A stretch of DNA of 64,000 nucleotides. It comes from Elusimicrobiota bacterium (GTDB taxonomy: Bacteria > Elusimicrobiota > Elusimicrobia > UBA1565). The stretch lies in contig JACRDU010000155.1 of NCBI GenBank assembly GCA_016218495.1, positions 1-64,000 of the forward strand, written 5' to 3'. The position numbers and the translations under genes are program-made. Positions 51,088 through 58,785 of the stretch are shown in pieces. Below the pieces are notes generated by a model. That model did not search any database, was not told the DNA's origin, and worked only from the letters and a program-made list of their open reading frames with translations. The first letter of the stretch is position 1. Each line of letters begins with the position of its first letter.

Positions 51088-53070
51088 ATGCTAGGCCTAG
51101 CCCTGCTTCTGAGCCTGCTGGCCGCCCCCGCGGGCGCGACCGGCGCGGACGCGCCGTTCGACCGAGACGAGGTCCCGCTCGACGACTCCGATTCCAGGCT
51201 GCTGGCGGAGAAGGGCTACGGCTTCGACGCCGAGGGGCTGCTCCGGCCCCCGAAGGGCGGCGACCCTCTGAGCAAGGAGGACGTCGCCTACCTGCTCGAA
51301 GACCTGCGCAGCCGCCGCCGCCTGGCCGACCTCCTGGAAATCAAGCTGATTCAGGACCGCGTGCAGGCCCAGGGCGTCATGACCGCCGAGGACCGCAAGG
51401 CCCTGCGCGCCATCGGCGAGCGCGACTGGCCCATCCTGTCCAAGAGCTCCAAGGCGGATTTGAAGGCCCTCTTCTCGGACCGCGAGCTGGCGGCCATGGA
51501 CGCCGCGGCGCCGAAGGCTCCGCTGCCGGAGGCCTCCGTCATCGACCGGCCGTCGGTTCGGCCCAGCCAGGCGCCCGACCAGATTCCGCTCGGCGACCCC
51601 CTCAAGACCTTCTCGGGGACCTTGCTGCCGCTGGGCGCCGCCGCCGCTCCCTCGGCCCCCGCTTCGGCTCCCTTGCCCGCTCCGGCTCCGGTTCCCGCTC
51701 CTGTCCCGCTTCCGCCCCCCTCTCCCGCTCCCGCAGCGCCGCCCCCTGCGCCGCCTCCCGCCCCGGTCCCCGCTCCTGCCGCCCTCGAAGCCGTTCCTGA
51801 CGACATCCAGGCTTTGCCCGCGCCTTGGGCCAACGAGGCCCCGGCCGCGGCGCAGCCCGTCGTCCCCGCTCCCGCTCCGATTCCCGCGGCTCCCGAGCCC
51901 CCTCCGCCGCAGCCTGCTCCTGCGCCCGCCCCGCCGGCCGCGGCGCCGGACAACCCTCCCCCGCTTCCCGAGGAGTCCGAACTGGAGAAGGGAGACCCGT
52001 CGGCCTCCCCTGCCGCCGTCCCCGCGGCGGCCGCGCCGGCTCCCGTGCCTGCGGCCGCGCCGTCCATCCCCCCCGCCCCCCCTCCCCCGGTACCCGCCGC
52101 GGCTTTCAAGGCCGAGGCCGCCGTCGACCCCGCCTCGCGGGAGGCCCCGGCCCTCCCCGGCGCCCCCGCCCCGGCGGCTCCCGCCCCCGCTCCCGCTGTC
52201 CCCGCCCATCCCGCCTTCTCGCAGCGGGCATTCGAGGCCTTTCTCGCCACGGTCCCGTACGGGAAGGACGAGAAGGCGCTGCTGTCCCTTTTGGCGGCGG
52301 ACCTCCCCGAGCCGGAACGCACGGCGGCCTTCGGGACCGTCATGTCCGGGATGCCCCACATCGTCCTCGACTCGCGGCGCGCCGGAGCGGGACGGCTGGC
52401 GGTCGGAACCATGCCCGCCGCCGACGGACCCCGCCGCGGCCTCATCGCCGTCAACGACGGCCCCGTGATGGCCTCGCGCGAGGCTTTCTTCGGGGCGGAC
52501 GAGGCCCGCTTCCTGCCCGACGACCCCGCCCTCTTCGCCGCCTGGGCGCTCCCCGCGCCCTCGCAGCAGGCCTTCTCGCGCGAGAACGGCGCCGCCGGCG
52601 AGACGGTGACACGCTGGGGGCGCGCCCGCGTCTTCTCGGACGGCTCCAAGCGCCTGGTCGTCTCCGAAGCCGAGCGCGCCGGCGCGCTCGCGCACGCCCT
52701 GCTCATCCTCGACGCCGCCGAAGGCCTGCCCCAAGACCCGTATGGCGCCGAGCTGCGGGCCTGGGCGGGCGAGTTCCGCTTCTATCAGGCGCTGGAGAGG
52801 GCCTCGCGCAAGGAGCCGGAGCTCTCGGGAGGCCTGCTGGCGCTCTACCGCGAATGGCGCGAACGCCCGCTCGACTTCGTCGACACGGTGATGCACGCGC
52901 GCATGACCGGCTCCTCCGCGGACGCCCGCATCCTCGACGAGGCCGGCTTCCCCGGCGCGAAGATCCTCCCCTCCGCCCCCAAGGCCCTGCCCGCCGCGGG
53001 CTCGGAGGCCGAGCGCGCCTGGCTCGAGGCGGAAACGGCCTCCCGCGGCGGCGGGAAGGAGGACGAATGA
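51088..53070 (+). CDS. Secreted Pro/Ala-rich protein, module protein A2 (degenerate paralogue of A1)
   Basis: 660 residues. Signal peptide (about 1-17), a helical part with LSKEDVAYLLEDL, then about 200 residues that are mostly Pro and Ala (about 170-375), then a C-terminal domain (about 375-640). Layout follows the protein at 27315: LSKEDVAYLL corresponds to LTKDELAYIM and FEDVATLI there, and LAHALLIL at 534-541 falls where that protein has LAHEFLGH. Here the zinc Glu and second His are gone, so this copy should be catalytically inactive. The alignment is by eye. Next gene starts within its stop (ATGA). Confidence 0.6.
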   Translation: MLGLALLLSLLAAPAGATGADAPFDRDEVPLDDSDSRLLAEKGYGFDAEGLLRPPKGGDPLSKEDVAYLLEDLRSRRRLADLLEIKLIQDRVQAQGVMTAEDRKALRAIGERDWPILSKSSKADLKALFSDRELAAMDAAAPKAPLPEASVIDRPSVRPSQAPDQIPLGDPLKTFSGTLLPLGAAAAPSAPASAPLPAPAPVPAPVPLPPPSPAPAAPPPAPPPAPVPAPAALEAVPDDIQALPAPWANEAPAAAQPVVPAPAPIPAAPEPPPPQPAPAPAPPAAAPDNPPPLPEESELEKGDPSASPAAVPAAAAPAPVPAAAPSIPPAPPPPVPAAAFKAEAAVDPASREAPALPGAPAPAAPAPAPAVPAHPAFSQRAFEAFLATVPYGKDEKALLSLLAADLPEPERTAAFGTVMSGMPHIVLDSRRAGAGRLAVGTMPAADGPRRGLIAVNDGPVMASREAFFGADEARFLPDDPALFAAWALPAPSQQAFSRENGAAGETVTRWGRARVFSDGSKRLVVSEAERAGALAHALLILDAAEGLPQDPYGAELRAWAGEFRFYQALERASRKEPELSGGLLALYREWRERPLDFVDTVMHARMTGSSADARILDEAGFPGAKILPSAPKALPAAGSEAERAWLEAETASRGGGKEDE

Positions 53071-53609
53071 GGCTCCTGCTGGCCATGGCCTTCCTCGCCC
53101 TTCCGGCGCGCGCCGCCGACGACCTCGTCCCCTATTCGCCGCCCAGCCGCAGCTTCTCCTGCACCCTGCCAGTGGGCTGGACGGCCTTCGAGCAGGCGAC
53201 CCCGGTCGGCACCGTCGCGCACGTGGTCGGCCCCGAGGTGACGGCGGGCTGGCGGCCGGCCTACCACGTCCACTCGGTGGAGAAGGGCAAGCCGGGCTGG
53301 CGCACGCCCCGGCAGATGCTCAAGGCCCTGCGCCGCTCCGACGACTCCGCCAAACGCTCCTCCAGCGGCTTGGTCTCCTGGCGCGTGGGCCGCAAGTCGT
53401 CGCGCATCTTCGAGGTCAGCGAGCGGCGGGTGGTCCCGGCCGGCCGCCTTCCCTCGGAGCTGCTCGGCCTGCACCATTTCTACGCCTACATCCCCGGCGT
53501 CGGGGACGACTATCTCATCGTGAAGCTGACCACGCGCGAGGCCGACTTCCTCGAATACCGCCGGGAGTTCTACCGCTTCCTGGACTCCTTGCGCTTCCTG
53601 GGGGGCTGA
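53067..53609 (+). CDS. Small secreted protein, module protein B2
   Basis: 180 residues, start overlapping the upstream stop (ATGA). Signal peptide MRLLLAMAFLALPARAA, then a strand-rich domain beginning FSCTLPVGWTAFEQ, the same FxxPxGW opening as the 178-residue protein at 29069. Like that gene it follows a roughly 600-residue secreted partner. No catalytic motif. Followed directly by a zinc-ribbon gene (TGATG). Confidence 0.6.
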   Translation: MRLLLAMAFLALPARAADDLVPYSPPSRSFSCTLPVGWTAFEQATPVGTVAHVVGPEVTAGWRPAYHVHSVEKGKPGWRTPRQMLKALRRSDDSAKRSSSGLVSWRVGRKSSRIFEVSERRVVPAGRLPSELLGLHHFYAYIPGVGDDYLIVKLTTREADFLEYRREFYRFLDSLRFLGG

Positions 53610-53977
53610 TGGCGGCGACGAAGTTCCGCTGCCCGCGCTGCCGGACCCTGCTCGAGAAGGGCGCCGGAGCCTTCGTGATGGGCTGGGCGGGCTACAAGCC
53701 CCGGCACGACGACCCCCTGCCCCCTTCGGTGACCTGTCCCCGCTGCGCCTGCGCCATCCCCACGGCGCCTATGGTGGCCGGGGAATTCGACGAGAAGCCC
53801 GACTGGTTCACGCCGCTGGCCCTGGCGCTGTCCGGAGCGGCGGGGTTCGCGTGGCGCTACGGCTGCGGCCGCGGGGCCGGCGAGTCCTGGGGCGTGGCAT
53901 TCGCCAGCCTGTGCGCGCTGGTCGGGGCGGCGACGGTCTTCGACCGGGCCCGGGCCGCCCTCAAGAAGCGGGGATGA
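53609..53977 (+). CDS. Zinc-ribbon membrane protein
   Basis: 122 residues. Two CPRC knuckles about 34 residues apart (near 8-11 and 45-48) form a likely zinc ribbon at the N-terminus. Two hydrophobic segments (about 70-84 and 94-108) follow, then a short basic tail. Start shares one base with the upstream stop (TGATG). Function unknown. Its 3' end overlaps the convergent anmK by 17 bp. Confidence 0.6.
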   Translation: MAATKFRCPRCRTLLEKGAGAFVMGWAGYKPRHDDPLPPSVTCPRCACAIPTAPMVAGEFDEKPDWFTPLALALSGAAGFAWRYGCGRGAGESWGVAFASLCALVGAATVFDRARAALKKRG

Positions 53978-55067
53978 CCTTGCCCAGGACGCGCCGTCCG
54001 CGCGCGCCGGTCGCTCCCGGACAGCCGTTCGGCCGCCCCTTCACCGCGTAGAGCCCCAGCACCGCCATCAGCGTCGGCTCTTTGGCCAGCGGGGGCAGGC
54101 CGTGCGCCGCGCTCGAGACCACCGGCAGCGGGAGGAGGCGGGCAAGGTCGCGCATCAGGACCGGGTTGAGCGCCCCTCCCCCGCTGACCACCATCTCGCG
54201 CACCTTCGCGCGGGGCAGGAGGAAGCGCTTGGCCTGGTCGGCGATGGAGGCGGCCGTGAACAAGGTGGCCGTCGCCAGGGCGTCTTCGTGGCGGTAGCGC
54301 TTCGTCGGCAGCCAGCGCTCGAGGAAGCCCTCGGCGAAGGCGCCCCGGTCGAGGCTCTTGGGGGGGCGGCGCGAGAAGAACGGCAGCCCGAGCAGCCTCC
54401 CCACCAGCCGGGCGTCGGCCCAGCCGCGCGCCGCCAGGCGTCCGCCGCGGTCGAAGTCGAAGCGCCCCTTGCTGGCGCGGCGGGCGGCGGCGTCCATCAC
54501 CGCGTTGCCGGGCCCCGTGTCGAAGGCGACGACCGGGACCCCGCGGCCTACCAAGGCCGCGTTGGCCACCCCGCCGATGTTCTGGAGGATGCGCGCCGGG
54601 CCGGCGCCGAAGAGGAGTTCGTCCAGGAACGGCACCAGCGGCGCTCCCTGTCCTCCCGCCGCCATGTCGCGGGGGCGGAAGTCGCAGGCCACCGGCACGC
54701 CCAGGGCCTCGGCCAGGAAGGAGGCCTCGCCGACCTGCAGGGTCGAAGGGTCCCGGGCGTCGGGCCGGTGGATGACGGTCTGGCCGTGGGTCCCGACCGC
54801 CGCCAGGCGGCGCGGAGCCGTCCGCGCGTCCTTGAGGAACCGGACGGCGGCCTTGGCGAAGGCCCGGCCCAGCTCGAAGTCGAGGGCAGAGAGCTCGGCC
54901 GCCCGCATCGTCGGCGCGGCCAGGATCCGCGCCCTCAGGCCCGGCGGATAGGGGAAGGTGGCATCGCTCAGGACGCGGACCCCGGAAGCCGACACGCCGA
55001 CCAGGGCGAGCGAGACCCCGTCGGCCGAGGTGCCGGACATCAGGCCCAGGCAGAGCTCAGCGCGCAC
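53961..55067 (-). CDS. anmK: Anhydro-N-acetylmuramic acid kinase
   Basis: 368 residues, the usual length. GLMSGTSADGV at 8-18 (nucleotide-binding start of the family), GTHGQTVIH, DFRPRDMAAGGQGAPLVP, QNIGGVAN, and the phosphate-binding FDTGPGNAVMDA. Converts 1,6-anhydroMurNAc to MurNAc-6-phosphate in the cytoplasm. Its start lies in the end of the esterase gene (11-bp overlap), and murQ, the next enzyme of the pathway, is two genes upstream in the same operon. Confidence 0.93.
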   Translation of the reverse strand: MRAELCLGLMSGTSADGVSLALVGVSASGVRVLSDATFPYPPGLRARILAAPTMRAAELSALDFELGRAFAKAAVRFLKDARTAPRRLAAVGTHGQTVIHRPDARDPSTLQVGEASFLAEALGVPVACDFRPRDMAAGGQGAPLVPFLDELLFGAGPARILQNIGGVANAALVGRGVPVVAFDTGPGNAVMDAAARRASKGRFDFDRGGRLAARGWADARLVGRLLGLPFFSRRPPKSLDRGAFAEGFLERWLPTKRYRHEDALATATLFTAASIADQAKRFLLPRAKVREMVVSGGGALNPVLMRDLARLLPLPVVSSAAHGLPPLAKEPTLMAVLGLYAVKGRPNGCPGATGARGRRVLGKVIPAS

Positions 55068-56070
55068 GCTCGAACCCCGTCTTCAGCCGCGCGAAGCCCA
55101 CGTCGTAGCGGTGCGGGATGTTCATGTGCCCGCCCTCGTGCTCCTCGTGGACGAAGGGCACCTTCAGGCGCTTGAGCTCGCGCGCCAGGGCGCGCGCGCC
55201 CATATGGAGGTGGAACTCGTCCTTGACCCCGCAGTCGAAGTAGAGGGTCTTGAGGGACTTGAGCGCCTTCGCATGCTTGGCGGCCAGCCGCACCGGGTCG
55301 TGCTCGAGCCAGCGCGCGAAGACCTCTTCGACCGTCTGGCCGGTCAGGGGGTCGAAGGGCAGGTCGAATCCCAGCGGGCTCTTGGGGTTGGGCGAGTAGG
55401 TGGAGGCCATCCCCGCCATGTTGAGCAGCGAGTGGTCCAGGCGGTCCTTGTCGCGCGCCGCCGCGAAAGCCTCGAGGAACTTCTTGAAGTCGCCGCCGTA
55501 GGCCGCCAGCGCGTTCACGCAGTTGGGGAAGTCGGCCGCGCAGGAGACCTCGAAGAGGGAGTCCCCCGAATGGCTGACGCAGTGCCCGAAGACGTCGGGG
55601 TGGCGCATCGACAGGACGAGCGCCGCGTACCCGCCGCTGGACTTCCCCATCAGGGCGCGCCCGGCGGGGACGGCCCGGGTCCGGTACTTCGAATCGATGT
55701 AGCCCACCAGCTCGCAGACGAGGTGGTCCTCGTAGCGGCCGGTCCCCTCCGAGTTGATGTACTGCCCGCCGCCGTAGCGCGTGAAGCCGTCGGGCATCAC
55801 CAGGACGGCCTCGGGAGCGCGCCCCTCGCCGATGAGGCGGTCGAAGCGCTCGATGGGGTTCTCGCGCCAGGGGTGGCTCAGCGCCGTCCACTTGGCCAGG
55901 CCCGTGAACCCCTGGAGGAAGTAGACGGCCGGATAGCGGCGTTCGGTGCCCTCGAAATAGGACGGAGGGAGGTAGACCGGGACCTCGCGCAGGCGCGGGT
56001 CTCCGAGCGGATTCCCCTTCAAGACGACGCTCCCGACCGTCTCCATCAGCAGCTTGCCGGCAAGAGCCAT
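55057..56070 (-). CDS. Putative esterase (esterase D/PF00756 fold)
   Basis: 337 residues from the ATG at 56070, which shares its A with the murQ stop (TGATG) and has GGGGAGG upstream. Alpha/beta hydrolase of the putative-esterase group: nucleophile motif GKSSGG (usually GxSxGG) near 142, oxyanion region FLQGFTG, acidic residue in DCGVKDEF and a late His in HEGGHMN. Its place between murQ and anmK suggests removal of an acyl group from a cell-wall sugar or peptide before recycling, but this is inference. Confidence 0.75.
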   Translation of the reverse strand: MALAGKLLMETVGSVVLKGNPLGDPRLREVPVYLPPSYFEGTERRYPAVYFLQGFTGLAKWTALSHPWRENPIERFDRLIGEGRAPEAVLVMPDGFTRYGGGQYINSEGTGRYEDHLVCELVGYIDSKYRTRAVPAGRALMGKSSGGYAALVLSMRHPDVFGHCVSHSGDSLFEVSCAADFPNCVNALAAYGGDFKKFLEAFAAARDKDRLDHSLLNMAGMASTYSPNPKSPLGFDLPFDPLTGQTVEEVFARWLEHDPVRLAAKHAKALKSLKTLYFDCGVKDEFHLHMGARALARELKRLKVPFVHEEHEGGHMNIPHRYDVGFARLKTGFERAR

Positions 56071-56975
56071 CACGCCTCCCCGAGCGCCACCCGCAGCGAG
56101 CCCTGATGGCGCGCCAGCAGGCGGCGCGCCTCGGCGCGCCCCAGGCCGAGGCGCGCCATGACCGCGGCGGTCTTCACGTGCTTCCCCGACTCCCTGAAGA
56201 GCCGCTCCGCGCGGCGCGGGCCCACGCCGCCCACGCGCGAGATGACCCGGACCGCGCGGAACACCAGCTTGCGGTTCGTGGGCCGCAGGTCCACCATCCA
56301 GTTGTCGTAGACCTTGTGCAGTCGGACCATCGCGGCCGTGGACATGGCGTTCAATACCAGCTTCGCGGCCGTGCCGCACTTGAGGCGGGTCGAGCCGGAC
56401 AGCACCTCGGGGCCCGTGCAGGGCGCGATGACGACTTCGGCCTCCGGCAGGGGCACGCGCGCGTTGGAGGTCACGAATACGGTCCGGCAGCCCCGGCGCT
56501 TCGCCTCGCGCAGGGCCCCGCGCACGAAAGGAGTCACCCCGCTGGCCGCGACCCCGACGACGAGGTCGCCTTTGCGGGCCCGGCGTCGGACCTCTCGCGC
56601 GGCGGCGGAGGCGTCGTCCTCGGCGCCCTCCTTGGACCTGAAGACCGCCCCGCGCCCCCCCGCCATCACGGCGACCACGCGCCCGGGCGGCGTGCCGAAG
56701 GTGGGAGGCAGCTCGGCGGCCTCGAGGACGCAGAGGCGGCCGCTCGTGCCGGCGCCGAACAGGAAGACCCGCCCGCCGCCGGCCAGGGCCGCGGCGAAGA
56801 ACTCCGCGGCCTTGGCGATGCGGGAGGCCTCCGCGGCCACCGCGCGCGGGACGACCGCGTCCTCGCGGCACATCATGGAGACGACGGCGGACAGCGCCCG
56901 CCTATCGAGGCCGCGGGAGGCGGGGTTGGGCTGCTCGGTCGGGAGCAGGCGGTAGCGCGCCGCCAAGCCGGCCAT
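56070..56975 (-). CDS. murQ: N-acetylmuramic acid 6-phosphate etherase
   Basis: 301 residues. LLPTEQPNPASRGLD near the start, a SIS sugar-isomerase fold with GAGTSGRLCVLEAAELPPTFG, MAGGRGAVF, GVAASGVTPFV, and a C-terminal UBA-like helical segment. Cleaves the lactyl ether of MurNAc-6-phosphate to GlcNAc-6-phosphate. First of murQ-esterase-anmK. Its start directly abuts the stop of the exported hydrolase gene, so the operon may extend further upstream. Confidence 0.93.
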   Translation of the reverse strand: MAGLAARYRLLPTEQPNPASRGLDRRALSAVVSMMCREDAVVPRAVAAEASRIAKAAEFFAAALAGGGRVFLFGAGTSGRLCVLEAAELPPTFGTPPGRVVAVMAGGRGAVFRSKEGAEDDASAAAREVRRRARKGDLVVGVAASGVTPFVRGALREAKRRGCRTVFVTSNARVPLPEAEVVIAPCTGPEVLSGSTRLKCGTAAKLVLNAMSTAAMVRLHKVYDNWMVDLRPTNRKLVFRAVRVISRVGGVGPRRAERLFRESGKHVKTAAVMARLGLGRAEARRLLARHQGSLRVALGEA

Positions 56976-57877
56976 CAGTCGGCCAGCGAAGGGTCGGGCT
57001 CGTCGGACCCGGAAGGGGTCCCGGTCGACGGGACGGCGGACGGGTCCGAGCCCTCGATCCCCCCGAGGGTGTCGGTCGAGACGGAGAGGTCCGGGGCCTT
57101 CACCGGGCTGTCGATCCAGTCCAGGACCTGGTCCATCACGCCCTTGTTGTAATAGAGGATGCGCGTCCCGTGCCCCTTGGGCGCCTGCAGGAGGGCGGCG
57201 TTCTGCTCGCCGACCGCCTGCTTGGCGAACTGGTAGAGGATGGCCGTCTCAGCCACGGCCTTGCGGTCGTCCTCCCCGATGACGAACAGGATGGGCCTGT
57301 CCTTGTAGGCGCGCACCGCGTTGACGGTCGGGATGTCGCGGTAGCTCATGCCCGCGGAGAGGACGAACACCATCGCGATCTCCGGATGGAGCGCGGCGTA
57401 CTTCAGGCCGATGCTCGCCCCGAGGTCCGCCCCGCCGATGGCCACGGCCTCGGCCGGGACGCCTTTCTCCTCGAGGAACTTGGCTGCCGCGGCGATGTCC
57501 TCGCGGATGTCTTCGTACGGGTTGTCGCGCTTGGTGACGATGAACTCGCGCCAGGACGCGGGCTTCCCCGGCGGGGCCTTGATGCTGGCCCCGTGTCCCC
57601 GCATGTCGATGGCGAGATAGCCCACCCCGCGCGCCGCGAGCTTGCGGGCGAAGTGGTACCAGTTCTGCAGCCGGCCCCGGCCGTCATGGAGCAGGATGAA
57701 GGTCAGCTGGTCCTCTTCCTTGGACGCCGAATAGCGGCCTACGATGGTCCAGCCGTCCGAGGTCTGGAACTCGACGGCCTCCCCCGGGAGCTCCCGCGAG
57801 GCCGGCTTCTTGGCCGTCTCCGCCGAGAATGCGGGACAGACGGCCAGGGCCAGCGCGGCGGCGGTCAGCCGATTCAC
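56975..57877 (-). CDS. Exported alpha/beta hydrolase with Asp at the nucleophile position
   Basis: 300 residues. Signal peptide (about 1-19), alpha/beta-hydrolase core with LLHDGRGRLQNWYHFARKLA and IDMRGHGAS, ending in a Ser/Thr/Asp/Pro-rich tail. The nucleophile elbow reads GGADLGASIG. Alignment with dienelactone-hydrolase-like relatives (VGASIGAN) places Asp where Ser is usual; a GASIG follows four residues later and could be the true elbow. His in KGHGTRIL. Substrate unknown. Sits between ndk and murQ on the same strand, with tight spacing on both sides. Confidence 0.75.
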   Translation of the reverse strand: MNRLTAAALALAVCPAFSAETAKKPASRELPGEAVEFQTSDGWTIVGRYSASKEEDQLTFILLHDGRGRLQNWYHFARKLAARGVGYLAIDMRGHGASIKAPPGKPASWREFIVTKRDNPYEDIREDIAAAAKFLEEKGVPAEAVAIGGADLGASIGLKYAALHPEIAMVFVLSAGMSYRDIPTVNAVRAYKDRPILFVIGEDDRKAVAETAILYQFAKQAVGEQNAALLQAPKGHGTRILYYNKGVMDQVLDWIDSPVKAPDLSVSTDTLGGIEGSDPSAVPSTGTPSGSDEPDPSLAD

Positions 57878-58347
57878 GCCTTGGCGAGGGAGCCGCTGAC
57901 GATCTCGTCGGCGGTGAACCAGAGCTTGACCTCGCGGACGGCGTCGCCCGCGTTCCCGGAGGCGTGGATGACGTTCTCGAACTGCCCCTGCGTGGTCACG
58001 CGCCCGAAGGTACCCCGGATGGTGCCGGGGTCCGCCTGCTCCGGATTGGTCGCGCCGGCGATGGCGCGCACGCGCTTGATGGCGTCATCGCCCTCATAGA
58101 CCAGCGCCAGGATGCGGTTCTCGGGGATGGCGTGGAACTCTCCCTGTATGTAGCGGATGAGGTTGGGGAAGAAGGGCTTGTCGGAAAGCTCCTTATAGTG
58201 CTCCTTCGCCAGCGTCTCCGTGACCCGCACGACCTTGGCGGCCACCAACTGCAGGCCGGACGCGTCGAGCCGGTCGATCGCCAGTCCGGTGAGGCGGCGC
58301 TTGGCGCCGTCGGGCTTGATGAGGATGAGCGTTTGTTCGATTGCCAT
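57874..58347 (-). CDS. ndk: Nucleoside diphosphate kinase
   Basis: 157 residues from the ATG at 58347. Begins EQTLILIKPDGAKRR, as in the family. The phospho-His is in NVIHASG (usually NxxHGSD), and the flanking RGTFGR is present. Balances NTP pools by transferring gamma-phosphate. Slightly longer than the 140-150 residues typical of the family. Start overlaps nothing; its promoter is back to back with that of the response-regulator genes. Confidence 0.93.
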   Translation of the reverse strand: MAIEQTLILIKPDGAKRRLTGLAIDRLDASGLQLVAAKVVRVTETLAKEHYKELSDKPFFPNLIRYIQGEFHAIPENRILALVYEGDDAIKRVRAIAGATNPEQADPGTIRGTFGRVTTQGQFENVIHASGNAGDAVREVKLWFTADEIVSGSLAKA

Positions 58348-58355
58348 GATGGCCG

Positions 58356-58384
58356 ATGCTACAAAATTGACTCCCCACCGGCAA
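58356..58384 (-). promoter_or_regulatory. Promoter of ndk
   Basis: TTGCCG (58384-58379) and TAGCAT (58361-58356) on the minus strand with a 17-nt spacer; the -10 box ends 8 nt before the ndk ATG. It overlaps the oppositely directed regulator promoter. Confidence 0.6.
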
Positions 58385-58395
58385 TCTGTTACACT
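58367..58395 (+). promoter_or_regulatory. Promoter of the twin response-regulator/lysS operon
   Basis: TTGACT (58367-58372), 17-nt spacer, TACACT (58390-58395) with an extended TGT, then 7 nt to the GTG at 58403. This is the best full promoter in the window and supports a leaderless start. Confidence 0.75.
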
Positions 58396-58402
58396 CCGCG
58401 AC

Positions 58403-58783
58403 GTGGCCCGCATCCTCGTAGTTGACGACGAGCGGGACGTCGTCACCCTGGTGAAGTTCATGCTCCAGCGCGACGCCCACGAGGTTTCGGAGGCGTATCA
58501 CGGAGGCGAAGCCTTGGCCGCGCTCGGGCTCGAGCCCGCCTCCGATTCCGTACTGCCGGACCTGGTCATCATGGACGTCATGATGCCCGTGGCGGACGGG
58601 TACACGGTCGCCAAGAGGGCGTCGGAAGGAGACCGGACCCGGAAGGTGCCGATCGTGATGCTGACGGCGAAGGGGCAGACGCGCGAGCTCCTCGAGGCCC
58701 TGCCCAACGTGGCGGCCGTCCTCGAGAAGCCTTTCGAGCCCAACCGCCTCAGGGAGCTGGTTTTGAGCCTCTTGAAGGCCTGA
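58403..58783 (+). CDS. Stand-alone response regulator receiver protein
   Basis: 126 residues from the GTG at 58403, 7 nt after the -10 box. Single receiver domain: acidic pair VVDDE at the N-terminus, phospho-Asp in LVIMDVMMP, Thr in MLTAKGQ and Lys in LEKPFEP. No output domain, as in CheY/DivK-type signal carriers. The next gene is a close relative in tandem. No kinase is adjacent. Confidence 0.85.
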   Translation: MARILVVDDERDVVTLVKFMLQRDAHEVSEAYHGGEALAALGLEPASDSVLPDLVIMDVMMPVADGYTVAKRASEGDRTRKVPIVMLTAKGQTRELLEALPNVAAVLEKPFEPNRLRELVLSLLKA

Positions 58784-58785
58784 TC

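Noticed and set aside
51660-52220. Repetitive CCC/GCC tract that could be taken for a tandem repeat or CRISPR-like array
   Set aside because: It encodes an irregular Pro/Ala-rich protein region; there is no fixed repeat unit or spacer structure.
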